A stretch of 64,000 nucleotides of DNA from Ascidiaceihabitans sp. (GTDB lineage Bacteria > Pseudomonadota > Alphaproteobacteria > Rhodobacterales > Rhodobacteraceae). A model generated the notes under the pieces. The model had not been told where the DNA came from and searched no databases. It was given only the letters and a program-made list of their open reading frames with translations. Location: contig JAQXDI010000061.1 in the NCBI GenBank assembly GCA_029251465.1, positions 1 to 64,000 of the forward strand, in the 5' to 3' direction. Every line of letters starts with the position of its first letter. Position 1 is the first letter of the stretch. Below are positions 25,827 through 33,999 of the stretch, in pieces. The translations under genes and the position numbers were made by a program.

Positions 25827-26227
25827 GCATTATCGTCAATGACACAGGATTTACCCCCGACACATGGGAGCAAGGTTACGCTGCATTTGGCGACGCTGCC
25901 AACGACGTGCAGGCCTTGGACATTCCGTCTGACACGGACCCTGCCGACATCGCTTTGACGCCCTGCTTGCAGATGATCCGCGTGGATTTTCCAAGCTTTG
26001 CTGACGGGCGCGGCTTTACCATTGCGCGCATGTTGCGCCTTGCGGGCTACACTGGTCGGTTGCGTGCGCGGGGTCATATCATCTCTGATCAATACGCCAT
26101 GGCGCGGCGCGCGGGCTTTGACGAGGTTGAAATCACCCAAGACATGGCCGCCCGCCAACCCCAAGCCCAATGGCAATTCCGTGCCAATTGGAAAGCCAAC
26201 GATTACCAAGCCCGTGTGCGTGGTTAG
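25823..26227 (+). CDS. DUF934 protein of the sulfate-assimilation operon
   Basis: This 134-residue protein has the DUF934 core (DIALTPCLQMIRVDFPSFADGRGFTIARMLRLAGYTGRLRARGHIISDQYAMARRAGFDEVEI), usually adjacent to cysI/cysH in proteobacteria. Its function is not established; it is thought to act as an accessory of sulfite reductase. Start and cysH stop overlap (ATGA), so it is translationally coupled. It is the last gene of the tight part of the operon. Confidence 0.9.
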   Translation: MSIIVNDTGFTPDTWEQGYAAFGDAANDVQALDIPSDTDPADIALTPCLQMIRVDFPSFADGRGFTIARMLRLAGYTGRLRARGHIISDQYAMARRAGFDEVEITQDMAARQPQAQWQFRANWKANDYQARVRG

Positions 26228-26267
26228 GTTGCGCGGCTGAACGCCACATCGCTATTTTTCGAAAACC

Positions 26268-26291
26268 ACTGTTCAACAGCGTTTGAACAGT
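26268..26291. promoter_or_regulatory. Perfect inverted repeat upstream of the ferredoxin-NADP reductase
   Basis: ACTGTTCAA (26268-26276) and TTGAACAGT (26283-26291) are perfect 9-bp arms around CAGCGT, 23 bases before the fpr start. A related half (AACTGTTAG) follows. It could be an operator for fpr or a weak terminator of the cys operon; there is no T run, so an operator is more likely. Confidence 0.5.
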
Positions 26292-26314
26292 CTAAAACTG
26301 TTAGTGCACAAACA

Positions 26315-27163
26315 ATGACTGAAGCTTTGCCCGTGAACGATACATCTGCCGTAAAAGTCCCGACCCTACCCGATGCGCAAACCGTAACTGCGGTGAAACA
26401 TTGGACGGATCACCTGTTTTCATTCCGCGTGACGCGACCTGCGTCTTTGCGTTTCCGCTCTGGCGAATTCGTGATGATCGGGTTGATGGGCGATCCGCAT
26501 TCCGAAACCGGCAAGCAAAAACCACTGCTGCGCGCCTATTCCATCGCTTCGCCCGCGTGGGACGAAGAGCTGGAGTTTTACTCGATCAAGGTCCAAGATG
26601 GCCCGCTGACCTCGAAATTGCAGCACATCAAGGTCGGTGACGAGCTGATCTTGCGCCCCAAACCCGTTGGCACATTGGTGCATGACGCGCTGTTGCCCGG
26701 CAAACGGATCTGGTTTTTCTCGACCGGCACGGGCTTTGCCCCCTTTGCGTCCTTGTTGCGCGAACCGCAAACCTACGAGGACTACGACGAGGTCATCATC
26801 ACCCACACCTGCCGCGATGTAGCCGAGCTGGAATACAGCCGTCAGCTGATCGAAAACCTGAAATCAGACGAGCTGATGCAGGAATTGATCGGCCCTGAGA
26901 ACCTCGCGAAAATCCGCTATTACCCAACGACAACCCGTGAAGACAGCCCTAAAATGGGCCGCATCACCACATTGTTGCAGGACGGAACCGTGTTCAAAGA
27001 CCTCGGGATTGATGGCATGTCAGCGGACACAGACCGCGCGATGGTCTGCGGATCGATGGGTCTGAACACCGACATCAAAGTGATCCTCGAAGGCTTTGGC
27101 CTTGAGGAAGGTGCGAACTCTGATCCCAAGCACTACGTGGTCGAAAAAGCCTTCGTCGGCTGA
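26315..27163 (+). CDS. fpr: Ferredoxin--NADP+ reductase
   Basis: This 282-residue FAD flavoprotein transfers electrons between NADPH and ferredoxin/flavodoxin. Visible are the FAD-binding RAYSIAS and DGPLTSKLQHIKVGDELILRPKPVGTLVHD, the NADPH loop FFSTGTGFAPFASLLREP, and MVCGSMGLNTDIKVILEGFGLEEG near the C-terminus, ending in KHYVVEKAFVG, typical of the bacterial Fpr subclass. It sits after the cys operon and may supply CysI. A palindrome precedes it. The ATG at 26315 has no strong Shine-Dalgarno; downstream starts are possible. Confidence 0.94.
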   Translation: MTEALPVNDTSAVKVPTLPDAQTVTAVKHWTDHLFSFRVTRPASLRFRSGEFVMIGLMGDPHSETGKQKPLLRAYSIASPAWDEELEFYSIKVQDGPLTSKLQHIKVGDELILRPKPVGTLVHDALLPGKRIWFFSTGTGFAPFASLLREPQTYEDYDEVIITHTCRDVAELEYSRQLIENLKSDELMQELIGPENLAKIRYYPTTTREDSPKMGRITTLLQDGTVFKDLGIDGMSADTDRAMVCGSMGLNTDIKVILEGFGLEEGANSDPKHYVVEKAFVG

Positions 27164-27165
27164 TT

Positions 27166-27984
27166 TTAAGCCGCGTCCAAGGGCACGCCTTGAACCGTGA
27201 TGCGGTGCATCAGGCGGGCGTGTCCTGAATAATCTGCGGTCGCGTAATGCTGCACCAGACGGTTGTCCCAAATTGCCACCATGCCCGGTTCCCAAACCAC
27301 CCTTGCCGTGAAAATCGGCTGGGTGACAAAGGCGTAAAGATAGGTGAGCAGCGGCGCGCTTTCCTCAACGCTCCAGCCTTCAAAATGCGTGGTGAAATCA
27401 CCGTTGACGTAGATGCACGGCGCGCCTGTGACGGGGTGCTTGATGAGTGCTGGATGCAACACAGGATCGCGAAACGCGTCTTGCGCGCTGTCGATCCCGA
27501 CCTTGCTGTCCGCAAAACTGCCGTCCGAATGCCACGCCTGCACACCCTCTAGCATCTTGCGCAGACCGGGCGACAAGGCCGCACAAGCCGCTGACATTGA
27601 AGCAAAATGTGTGTCCCCGCCGAAGGGTGGCAGGGTTTGTGCGCTCAGGATCGAACACATCGCAGGTGCTGCGTCATAGGAATGGTCGGTGTGCCACGTG
27701 CCGCCAATTACCGCCGCCTGCTCGGGCGCTGTACGGACCTCGGCGATCATCGGGTGGGTGGCGACAGGCGTGAAGAAACGGTTCACATCGATAGGCCCGA
27801 AAAATTCCGCCAGCGTGATGTGTGCCTCGGGGCTCAGGTGCTGATCCGGTATAACGATGACGCCGTGTTCGAACAGGGCCGCACGCATCTGTTCCAACGC
27901 GCTTTGGTTGGCCGTTTCGAGGCGCACGCCGGTTAAGCGCGCACCGCAATGCCCCGCCATTTTGTCGATGGTCCAATCGCTCAT
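27166..27984 (-). CDS. TauD/TfdA-family 2-oxoglutarate-dependent dioxygenase
   Basis: This 272-residue non-heme iron dioxygenase has the HxD pair in GGTWHTDHSYDAAP near residue 97, the distal histidine in WDNRLVQHYATADY, and the 2-oxoglutarate arginine in SGHARLMHRITVQG. The family hydroxylates compounds such as taurine, sulfonates and herbicides. Being next to the sulfate-assimilation genes, an organosulfur substrate is tempting, but no sulfonate transporter is adjacent and it is transcribed in the opposite direction. Its stop is 2 bases from fpr's stop, with no terminator between. Confidence 0.9.
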   Translation of the reverse strand: MSDWTIDKMAGHCGARLTGVRLETANQSALEQMRAALFEHGVIVIPDQHLSPEAHITLAEFFGPIDVNRFFTPVATHPMIAEVRTAPEQAAVIGGTWHTDHSYDAAPAMCSILSAQTLPPFGGDTHFASMSAACAALSPGLRKMLEGVQAWHSDGSFADSKVGIDSAQDAFRDPVLHPALIKHPVTGAPCIYVNGDFTTHFEGWSVEESAPLLTYLYAFVTQPIFTARVVWEPGMVAIWDNRLVQHYATADYSGHARLMHRITVQGVPLDAA

Positions 27985-28036
27985 ATTTCCCCCTGCCTAC
28001 ACGCCCGAAGTTTGGCAAAGAAAATCCACCGCGCAA

Positions 28037-28071
28037 GCAAAAGCCGCGCCCCCGATCTGGGGACGCGGCTT
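28037..28071 (-). terminator. Intrinsic terminator of the Ala-rich repeat protein gene
   Basis: AAGCCGCG (28041-28048) with CCCC (50-53) pairs with GGGG (59-62) and CGCGGCTT (28064-28071). On the minus strand the stem is followed by TTTTGC. It lies directly after the Ala-rich gene. Confidence 0.85.
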
Positions 28072-28094
28072 AAATCGTAACTGGTTGGCGTGGC

Positions 28095-29147
28095 TTACAG
28101 GCCGACGGCCGCTTTGATTTTGTCCAGAACGCCTTGCAGCACTTCAGGATTGTCTTTGGCTTTGTCCAACGCTGTTTTCAGAGCTGTCTTTTGGAACGCG
28201 CCCAATTCAGAACCGTCGATCATCTCGGAGACTTTTTCCAAGTTGAAGCCGTCAACTGTCAGCAATTCAGCCATGTCGCCTGTGCCTTCGGTTGCTGCGG
28301 CGGTCGCAGTTTCCGCTGTCGCGTCGACCGCTGCGGTTGCAGTGTCGGTGGCCGCGTCAGTTGTGGCTTCTGCTGCTGCCGTTGCGGTGTCTGTCGCCGC
28401 TTCGGTTGTCGCGTCTGCTGCTGCCGTGGCAGTGTCTGTCGCCGCTGTTGTCGTGTCCGTCACAGCGTCGGCGGCTGCCGTTGCGGTGTCAGTTGCGGTT
28501 TCAGTCACAGCTTCGGCGGCACTTGTTGCGGTATCAGCTGCTGCGGTTGCGGTGTCTGTCACTGCGTCTGTTGCTGCTGTTGCTGTGTCCGTTGCAACGT
28601 CGGCAGCCGCGGTGGCTGTGTCGGTTGCCGTTTCAACGGCTGCGGCGGCTGTGTCTGTCGCTGCATCTGCTGTCGCAGAGGCCGCTTCGGTCGCTGTATC
28701 AACGGCGGCTGTTGCAGTGTCTGTCACCGCATCTGCTGCTGCAGTTGCCGTGTCAGTCGCGGTTTCGACTGCGGCTGCTGCCGTGTCTGTGGCCGCGTCA
28801 GTTGCTGCTGCCGCTGTGTCGGCAACCGCGTCTGCTGCTGCAGTTGCTGTGTCTGTGGCTGCATCAACCGCTTCGCCTGCGGTTTCAGCAACAGCATCGG
28901 CTGCGTCAGCGGCGGTGTCTGCTACTGCTTCGGCCACGTCAGAAGCTGCGTCAACCGCACCTTCAACAGCGCCTTCGGCTGTTTCAACTGCGGCACCTAC
29001 GGCGTCAGATGCGCTTTCCAGAATTTCTGGTGCTTTGACAGCTTCAGCAGCATCATTCATGACTTCTTTTGGGCTTTGGCCCGAATACAACATGTAACCG
29101 CCACCTGCGACTACGGCTGCAACTACAATCCACAACAGATTTTTCAT
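28095..29147 (-). CDS. Membrane-anchored Ala/Thr/Asp-rich 11-residue-repeat protein
   Basis: This 350-residue protein of unknown function has an N-terminal signal anchor (MKNLLWIVVAAVVAGGGYMLYSG, residues 1-23), then about 60 residues of Ala/Glu/Asp-rich sequence (ESASDAVGAAVETAEGAVEGAVDAASDVAEAVADTA), then roughly 17 diverged 11-residue units with core ATDTATAAADA/V, and a separate C-terminal domain of about 60 residues (VDGFNLEKVSEMIDGSELGAFQKTALKTALDKAKDNPEVLQGVLDKIKAAVGL). The 11-mers predict a long amphipathic helix similar to LEA and apolipoprotein repeats. ATG 29147 was chosen because the preceding TTG is not needed; GAGGGGAC is its Shine-Dalgarno. It is a single-gene unit with its own terminator and diverges from infC. 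Confidence 0.85.
   Translation of the reverse strand: MKNLLWIVVAAVVAGGGYMLYSGQSPKEVMNDAAEAVKAPEILESASDAVGAAVETAEGAVEGAVDAASDVAEAVADTAADAADAVAETAGEAVDAATDTATAAADAVADTAAAATDAATDTAAAAVETATDTATAAADAVTDTATAAVDTATEAASATADAATDTAAAAVETATDTATAAADVATDTATAATDAVTDTATAAADTATSAAEAVTETATDTATAAADAVTDTTTAATDTATAAADATTEAATDTATAAAEATTDAATDTATAAVDATAETATAAATEGTGDMAELLTVDGFNLEKVSEMIDGSELGAFQKTALKTALDKAKDNPEVLQGVLDKIKAAVGL
28300..28920 (-). repeat. 33-bp coding repeat inside the Ala-rich gene
   Basis: The gene's middle repeats a degenerate 33-bp unit that encodes ATDTATAAADA-like 11-mers, with substitutions mostly at the valine/alanine and aspartate/threonine positions. The units are diverged rather than identical, so it is an old repeat kept by selection on the helix. 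Copy number is likely to vary between strains. Confidence 0.75.
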
Positions 29148-29251
29148 CAATTTGTCCCCTCAGACTGGATCAAAGGCAATCAAACACCTCTGTTTCTTCT
29201 CCTGTGTCAGATGCGCCGCGCAATCGGAAGGTGCAAGGGGGAAAATCACGC

Positions 29252-29275
29252 AAATCAGCGCATCCTAGCTGATTT
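29252..29275. promoter_or_regulatory. Hairpin in the spacer before infC
   Basis: AAATCAGC (29252-29259) and GCTGATTT (29268-29275) are perfect 8-bp arms with an 8-base loop, 75 bases upstream of the infC start. It could be a leader structure for infC or an operator for the divergent pair. No transcript upstream on the + strand would need a terminator here. Confidence 0.4.
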
Positions 29276-29349
29276 TGCCGCTTGCGCAGTGTGTTAGGTC
29301 AGTTTAACTTGCCTTCTCGATATATGCCAATAACCAAAGGACGAAAGCC

Positions 29350-29895
29350 ATCGCTCGCAGACCTCATAACGCGCCGCCACAACGTGATACTGGCCCGCGC
29401 ATCAACGATAAAATCCGCAACGCCGAGATCCGCCTGATTGGCGCAGATGGCGAAAATGTCGGTGTCGTAACGCCAACCCGTGCTATGGAAATGTCAGAAG
29501 AAGCCGGACTTGATCTGGTTGAAATCTCGCCCAACGCCAACCCGCCCGTGTGCAAAATCATGGACTTTGGCAAGTACAAGTACGAGACGCAAAAGCGCGA
29601 ATCCGAGGCCCGCAAGAAACAGAAGATCATTGAGATCAAGGAAGTAAAATTCCGTCCGAACACGGACACCAATGATTACGAAGTCAAGATGCGCAACGTC
29701 TACAAGTTCCTGGAAAACGGCGACAAGGTAAAGATCACCTTGCGGTTCCGTGGCCGTGAAATGGCGCACCAGAACTTGGGTCGCGAACTGCTAGAACGGG
29801 TTGCCGAGGACACCAAAGAGGCCGGCAAAGTGGAAAACTTTCCAAAGATGGAAGGTCGCCAGATGGTCATGCTGATTGGGCCGTTGTCGAAATAA
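29350..29895 (+). CDS. infC: Translation initiation factor IF-3 (ATC start)
   Basis: This 181-residue factor binds the 30S subunit and checks the initiator tRNA-start codon match. The start is ATC at 29350: translation from there gives [20 protein letters not shown], the standard N-terminus, and AGGA lies 8 bases ahead. No ATG/GTG in frame before codon 46 fits. Non-standard starts (AUU in E. coli) are typical of infC and let IF-3 repress its own translation. The N-domain ([57 protein letters not shown]) and C-domain ([44 protein letters not shown]) are complete. rpmI and rplT are not adjacent. Confidence 0.95.
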   Translation: MARRPHNAPPQRDTGPRINDKIRNAEIRLIGADGENVGVVTPTRAMEMSEEAGLDLVEISPNANPPVCKIMDFGKYKYETQKRESEARKKQKIIEIKEVKFRPNTDTNDYEVKMRNVYKFLENGDKVKITLRFRGREMAHQNLGRELLERVAEDTKEAGKVENFPKMEGRQMVMLIGPLSK

Positions 29896-29927
29896 GTAAG
29901 CGTCGCAATCATCACATAATTTCATAC

Positions 29928-29964
29928 AAAAAAGGCCCCGCGATTTTCGCAGGGCCTTTTTTCG
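29928..29964. terminator. Bidirectional terminator between infC and coxM
   Basis: GGCCC (29934-29938) and GGGCC (29952-29956), with the inner GCG/CGC pair, form a stem flanked by AAAAAA on the left and TTTTTT on the right. It serves infC on + and coxM on the minus strand. Confidence 0.93.
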
Positions 29965-29979
29965 TTTGTGTTGATGACC

Positions 29980-30768
29980 TTAGCCCGCAGCGTTGACTGC
30001 GCGTTTCGTCATGACAGCACACAGATGCGCGCGGTAGTCGCCCGATCCGTGCAGATCGCCGATCATGCCGTCACCGGGCAGGCTCAGACCGTCAAGTGCG
30101 GAGACCGCGAAGTTGGCAGACAAGGCCGCTTCGGCTTCGGTCCAGCGGAATACGCCGCCCTCGGATGCACCCGTGATCGCCACGCGCACGCCGTCGGCGT
30201 ATTTTGCGACAAACACACCCACAAGCGCAAAGCGCGAGGCAGGTTGCACGAATTTCTGGTAATTCGCGGCCTCAGGTACGGGAAAGCGCACCTCGGTGAT
30301 GATCTCGCCCTCATTCAAGGCCGTGTCGAACATGCCTTGGAAATAGTCATCTGCCGCGATTTCACGGGTGTTGGTTTTGATGACCGCGCCCGAGGCCAAG
30401 GCCGCCGCCGGATAGCACGCGGACGGGTCGTTGTTCGCCAGTGATCCGCCGATTGTGCCGCGATTGCGCACCGCAGGATCACCGATGTGGCTGGCGAGGT
30501 CTGCCAGTGCCGGATAGACACCCGCGCCCGCAGCCACTGCACCGTGGGTTGTCGCCCCACCGATGCACAGCGATCCGTCATCGCCGGTGCAGATGCCCTG
30601 CATTTCGGAAATACCCGTCAGGCTGACCAATGTCGCAGGGCTCGCAAGGCGTTGTTTCATCGTCGGGATCAGCGTTTGACCGCCGCCCAACGCTTGGGCC
30701 TCTTCGCCGCCCAATGCCGCAACCGCATCTGCGATCGTGTCCGGCTTTTCAAATTCAAAGTTGTACAT
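29980..30768 (-). CDS. coxM: CO-dehydrogenase-like medium subunit, FAD binding (CoxM)
   Basis: This 262-residue flavoprotein of the xanthine oxidase/CODH family has the N-terminal FAD segments ALGGGQTLIPTMKQRLASPATLVSL and SHIGDPAVRNRGTIGGSLANNDPSACYPAAALASGAVI. It passes electrons from the small subunit to FAD. It is third in coxS-coxL-coxM, separated from coxL by 98 bp with a hairpin. AAAGGA precedes the ATG at 30768. Confidence 0.92.
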   Translation of the reverse strand: MYNFEFEKPDTIADAVAALGGEEAQALGGGQTLIPTMKQRLASPATLVSLTGISEMQGICTGDDGSLCIGGATTHGAVAAGAGVYPALADLASHIGDPAVRNRGTIGGSLANNDPSACYPAAALASGAVIKTNTREIAADDYFQGMFDTALNEGEIITEVRFPVPEAANYQKFVQPASRFALVGVFVAKYADGVRVAITGASEGGVFRWTEAEAALSANFAVSALDGLSLPGDGMIGDLHGSGDYRAHLCAVMTKRAVNAAG

Positions 30769-30793
30769 TTTTTTGTCCTTTCGTCAGCACATC

Positions 30794-30811
30794 AAAAACG
30801 GTTCCGTTTTT
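30794..30811. terminator. Hairpin between coxL and coxM
   Basis: AAAAACGG (30794-30801), a 2-base loop, and CCGTTTTT (30804-30811) form a self-complementary element. On the minus strand it ends in TTTTTG, so it may partly terminate the coxL transcript or set coxM mRNA levels. Confidence 0.5.
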
Positions 30812-30866
30812 AGAGTGCCAAATAATCCTTGTAGGTCAGAGAGTTACCCCTCGGACGCACCGTTAC

Positions 30867-33245
30867 TCAGGCGTTGTTGATCGCATTCCATACGCGGTCC
30901 GGCGAAAGCGGCATGTCGATGTGTGCCACCTTTTTGCCCCCCGAATTCAACGCATCAATCACCGCATTCACCACCGACGGAGGTGAGCCAATCGCGCCTG
31001 CCTCGCCGCAGCCTTTGACGCCCAACGGGTTGTGCGTGCAAGGCGTTTGGCAGGAATGGTCGACCGCATAGAACGGCAAATCATCCGCGCGCGGCATGGC
31101 GTAATCCATGTAGGACCCCGTCAACAATTGGCCGTTGTCGTCGTACGAACAGCCCTCGAGCAGGGCTTGGCCCACACCTTGGGCGATGCCACCGTGCACT
31201 TGGCCAGACACGATCATCGGGTTGATGACGTTGCCAAAATCATCCGCCGCCGAGAACCGTTCGATCGTGACTTTGCCAGTGTCTGGATCAACTTCGACCT
31301 CGCAGGCATAGGCCCCTGCGGGGTAGGTAAAGTTGGACGGATCGTAGAACGCGGTTTCTTCTAACCCCGGTTCGATTTCTTCCAACGGGTAGTTGTGCGG
31401 CACGTAGGCGGCCAGTGTCACGTCCCCCCAAGCGACGGATTTATCCGTGCCGGCAACGCTGAACACGCCGTCCTTCAGTTCCACATCCATGTCGGAGGCT
31501 TCCATCAAATGCGCCGCGATTTTCTTAGATTTCGCGATGATTTTTTCCGTCGCGCGCACCATGGCAGAGCCACACACCGCGAGGCTGCGTGATCCGTAAG
31601 TGCCCATTCCGAAAGGGATTTTGGACGTGTCGCCGTGCACGATGTCGATCTGATCCTCTGGGATACCGATCATTTCAGCAACAACTTGCGGAAAGGACGT
31701 CTCGTGCCCTTGCCCGTGGCTGTGTGCGCCAACCATCACCGAAATCGAGCCTGTCGCGTTCACACGCACGGTGGCCGCGTCGTACAGACCAGCGCGCGCA
31801 CCGAGCTGCCCGACCAAGTTCGACGGCGCGATGCCGCAAGCCTCGATGTAGTTGTTGATACCAAGGCCACGCCATTTGCCTTTGGCCTCGGATGCTTTGC
31901 GGCGGGCGTCAAAGCCTGCGAAATCACCGATTTCGATCAGCTTGTCCATTGTCGCGTGGTAGTCGCCGGTGTCGTATTCCACAGCCACAGGTGTGGCGTA
32001 GGGGAATTCGGTGACGTAGTTTTGACGACGCAAATCAATCGGGTCAACACCCAATTCGCGCGCGGCCATGTCGATGACACGCTCGATCTGGTAGGTCGCC
32101 TCGGGGCGCCCAGCGCCGCGGTAAGCGTCAACCGGAACCGTGTTGGTGAACACCGCTTTGACATTCACGTAGATCAGCGGCGTTTTGTAGTTTCCGGCCA
32201 TCAGCGTGCCATGCAGCCACGTCGGAACCGACGATGCAAACGTGGACAAATACGCGCCCATGTTGGCTTGTGTGTCTGTGCGCAGAGCGACAAAATTGTT
32301 GTCCTTGTCCAGCGCCAGTTGGATCGTGGTGACGTGGTCACGGCCATGCGCGTCTGACATGAATGCCTCGGAGCGGGACGAGGTCCATTTGACCGGACGA
32401 TTGCAGGCCTTGGCGGCAAACGTGCAGAACGCTTCTTCTTGGTAGTGAAAGATTTTGGTGCCAAAACCGCCGCCCACATCGGGGGCAACCACACGCAGTT
32501 TATGTTCAGGGATGCCCAGAACAAACGCGCCCATCAGCAGACGAATAACGTGCGGGTTTTGCGAGGTTGTGTACAGCGTGTGCTGATCGTCCGCGCGGGA
32601 ATAATCACCCAGCGCCACGCGTGGCTCCATCGGGTTGGCAACCAGACGGTTGTTCACCAGATCAAGGGTTGTGACGTGATGCGCAGTTTCGAACGCAGCG
32701 TCTGTGGCGGCTTTGTTTTCTTCAACAAAACCCCAATCGTAGCATAGGTTCGATGTCAGATCGTCGTGGACCTTGGTGGCCCCGTCTTTGAGCGCGTCCT
32801 TCATGTTTACGACGGCCGGTAGCTCGGAAATATCCACAACGATGGCTTCGGCGGCGTCGCGGGCCTCTGCAAGGCTTTCGGCGACAACGGCGGCGATCGG
32901 TTCACCGACGTGGCGGACTTTGCCTTCGGCCAGAACCGGATGGCGGGGTTCTTGCATCGGCGCGCCGTGTTTGTCTGTCACTTCCCAACCGCACGGAATT
33001 GACCCAACGGCTTCGAATTCTGCGCCGGTAAAGATCTGCACAACGCCGGGCATCGCGGCCGCAGCAGAAGTGTCGAGGGAATTGATTGTTCCGTGCGCGA
33101 TGTCCGAGCGCAGGAAGAACACGTGGGCCTGGCCGCGCATGTTCATGTCGTCTGTGTAATTACCGGCTCCGGTTAGAAACCGAATGTCTTCGCGCCGCTT
33201 GCTGCTGGCGCCGATACCGCTTTTGATGTCACCGTCTTTTGGCAT
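30867..33245 (-). CDS. coxL: CO-dehydrogenase-like large molybdenum subunit, form II (CoxL)
   Basis: This 792-residue molybdopterin enzyme belongs to the xanthine oxidase family. The active-site loop reads AYRGAGR (residues 374-380), which marks form II CoxL; form I, the proven CO oxidiser, has AYxCSFR with the Cu-binding cysteine. The conserved active-site glutamate is in GCGEAGAIG (Glu748). Form II enzymes often have other or unknown substrates. Start: ATG at 33245, with AGGGAG before it. Other signatures such as GGGFGTKIFHYQEEAF and GSGQGHETSFPQ-like SHGQGHETSFPQ are present. Downstream is coxM; upstream lies coxS across a hairpin-rich spacer. Confidence 0.94.
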   Translation of the reverse strand: MPKDGDIKSGIGASSKRREDIRFLTGAGNYTDDMNMRGQAHVFFLRSDIAHGTINSLDTSAAAAMPGVVQIFTGAEFEAVGSIPCGWEVTDKHGAPMQEPRHPVLAEGKVRHVGEPIAAVVAESLAEARDAAEAIVVDISELPAVVNMKDALKDGATKVHDDLTSNLCYDWGFVEENKAATDAAFETAHHVTTLDLVNNRLVANPMEPRVALGDYSRADDQHTLYTTSQNPHVIRLLMGAFVLGIPEHKLRVVAPDVGGGFGTKIFHYQEEAFCTFAAKACNRPVKWTSSRSEAFMSDAHGRDHVTTIQLALDKDNNFVALRTDTQANMGAYLSTFASSVPTWLHGTLMAGNYKTPLIYVNVKAVFTNTVPVDAYRGAGRPEATYQIERVIDMAARELGVDPIDLRRQNYVTEFPYATPVAVEYDTGDYHATMDKLIEIGDFAGFDARRKASEAKGKWRGLGINNYIEACGIAPSNLVGQLGARAGLYDAATVRVNATGSISVMVGAHSHGQGHETSFPQVVAEMIGIPEDQIDIVHGDTSKIPFGMGTYGSRSLAVCGSAMVRATEKIIAKSKKIAAHLMEASDMDVELKDGVFSVAGTDKSVAWGDVTLAAYVPHNYPLEEIEPGLEETAFYDPSNFTYPAGAYACEVEVDPDTGKVTIERFSAADDFGNVINPMIVSGQVHGGIAQGVGQALLEGCSYDDNGQLLTGSYMDYAMPRADDLPFYAVDHSCQTPCTHNPLGVKGCGEAGAIGSPPSVVNAVIDALNSGGKKVAHIDMPLSPDRVWNAINNA

Positions 33246-33264
33246 GGTTTTGCTCCCTATGTCG

Positions 33265-33361
33265 GGTGGATCAAGATCCACCTTACAGTTTGGTCTGGCT
33301 CAAGGCGGCCGAAACGCCGCCTTTCCATGATGTCGGATGTTGCTGCGGCGGACCAAGGTCC
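33265..33361. repeat. Three hairpins in the coxS-coxL spacer, two of them repeat copies
   Basis: GGTGGATC-AA-GATCCACC (33265-33282) and GGACC-AA-GGTCC (33350-33361) share the pattern TAAGGTGGAyCTTGrTCC when read on the minus strand. Between them AAGGCGGC (33302-33309) pairs with GCCGCCTT (33316-33323). Three hairpins in a 150-bp intergenic stretch may stabilise coxS mRNA or reduce coxL expression. Two belong to the dispersed GTAAGGTG family also seen at 36.8 and 44.2 kb. Confidence 0.7.
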
Positions 33362-33395
33362 ACCTTACCCTCCCCAGGGTTTGAACGTGGATGGA

Positions 33396-33881
33396 TTATT
33401 CTGCGGCGAGCGCAGAAACGTCCTGACCAGAGGCGGCGAGGATCGCCTTGATAATGTTGTGATACCCTGTGCAACGGCAAATATTGCCCTCGAGGTGCTC
33501 ACGAATTTCTTGCTCGGATGGCTTGGGGTTGTCTTTCAACAACGCCGCAGTTGTCATCACCATTCCCGGTGTGCAGAACCCGCATTGCAAGCCGTGGTGA
33601 TCCTGAAACGCCTGCTGGATTGTGTTCAGCGTGCCGTCAGGGGCGGCTTGTCCTTCGATGGTTGAAACCTCAGCGCCTTCAGCCTCGGCAGCCAGCATTG
33701 TGCAGGATTTCACCGCAACGCCGTCTACGTGCACAACGCACGCGCCGCATTGGCTGGTGTCGCATCCTACGTGCGTCCCCGTCAGAAATAGGCTGTCGCG
33801 CAGAAAGGATGACAACAGCGTGCGTCCTTCGACCTCTCCGGACGCGGCTTTGCCATTCACGGTCATTTTGACCTGAGCCAT
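33396..33881 (-). CDS. coxS: CO-dehydrogenase-like small 2Fe-2S subunit (CoxS)
   Basis: This 161-residue iron-sulfur subunit carries two 2Fe-2S clusters. The ferredoxin-type cluster uses Cys40, Cys45, Cys48 and Cys60 ([14 protein letters not shown]), and the second uses Cys100, Cys103, Cys135 and Cys137 ([22 protein letters not shown]). All eight cysteines are present. It is first in the cox unit, with GGGAGAG before the ATG, and passes electrons from the molybdenum centre to FAD. Confidence 0.96.
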   Translation of the reverse strand: MAQVKMTVNGKAASGEVEGRTLLSSFLRDSLFLTGTHVGCDTSQCGACVVHVDGVAVKSCTMLAAEAEGAEVSTIEGQAAPDGTLNTIQQAFQDHHGLQCGFCTPGMVMTTAALLKDNPKPSEQEIREHLEGNICRCTGYHNIIKAILAASGQDVSALAAE

Positions 33882-33999
33882 AGTTCTCTCCCTTATTATT
33901 TTTAGACTTCTTGCTCCGAGTTAAGCATGGCAATGCGCACATGAGAACCAAAAACTTCGCTGTTTAAGCGAGTTGTTACTTTATCCCGCGCTTGCGCCG

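Noticed and set aside
27161-27168. A terminator between fpr and the TauD-like gene
   Set aside because: Their stops are 2 bases apart and no stem can be formed there, so read-through from both sides is likely.
28134-29297. A long Cys/Gly-rich open frame on the opposite strand of the Ala-rich gene
   Set aside because: It is a mirror of a repeat-rich gene with biased codons. The minus-strand frame has the signal anchor, Shine-Dalgarno and terminator; the other has none of these.
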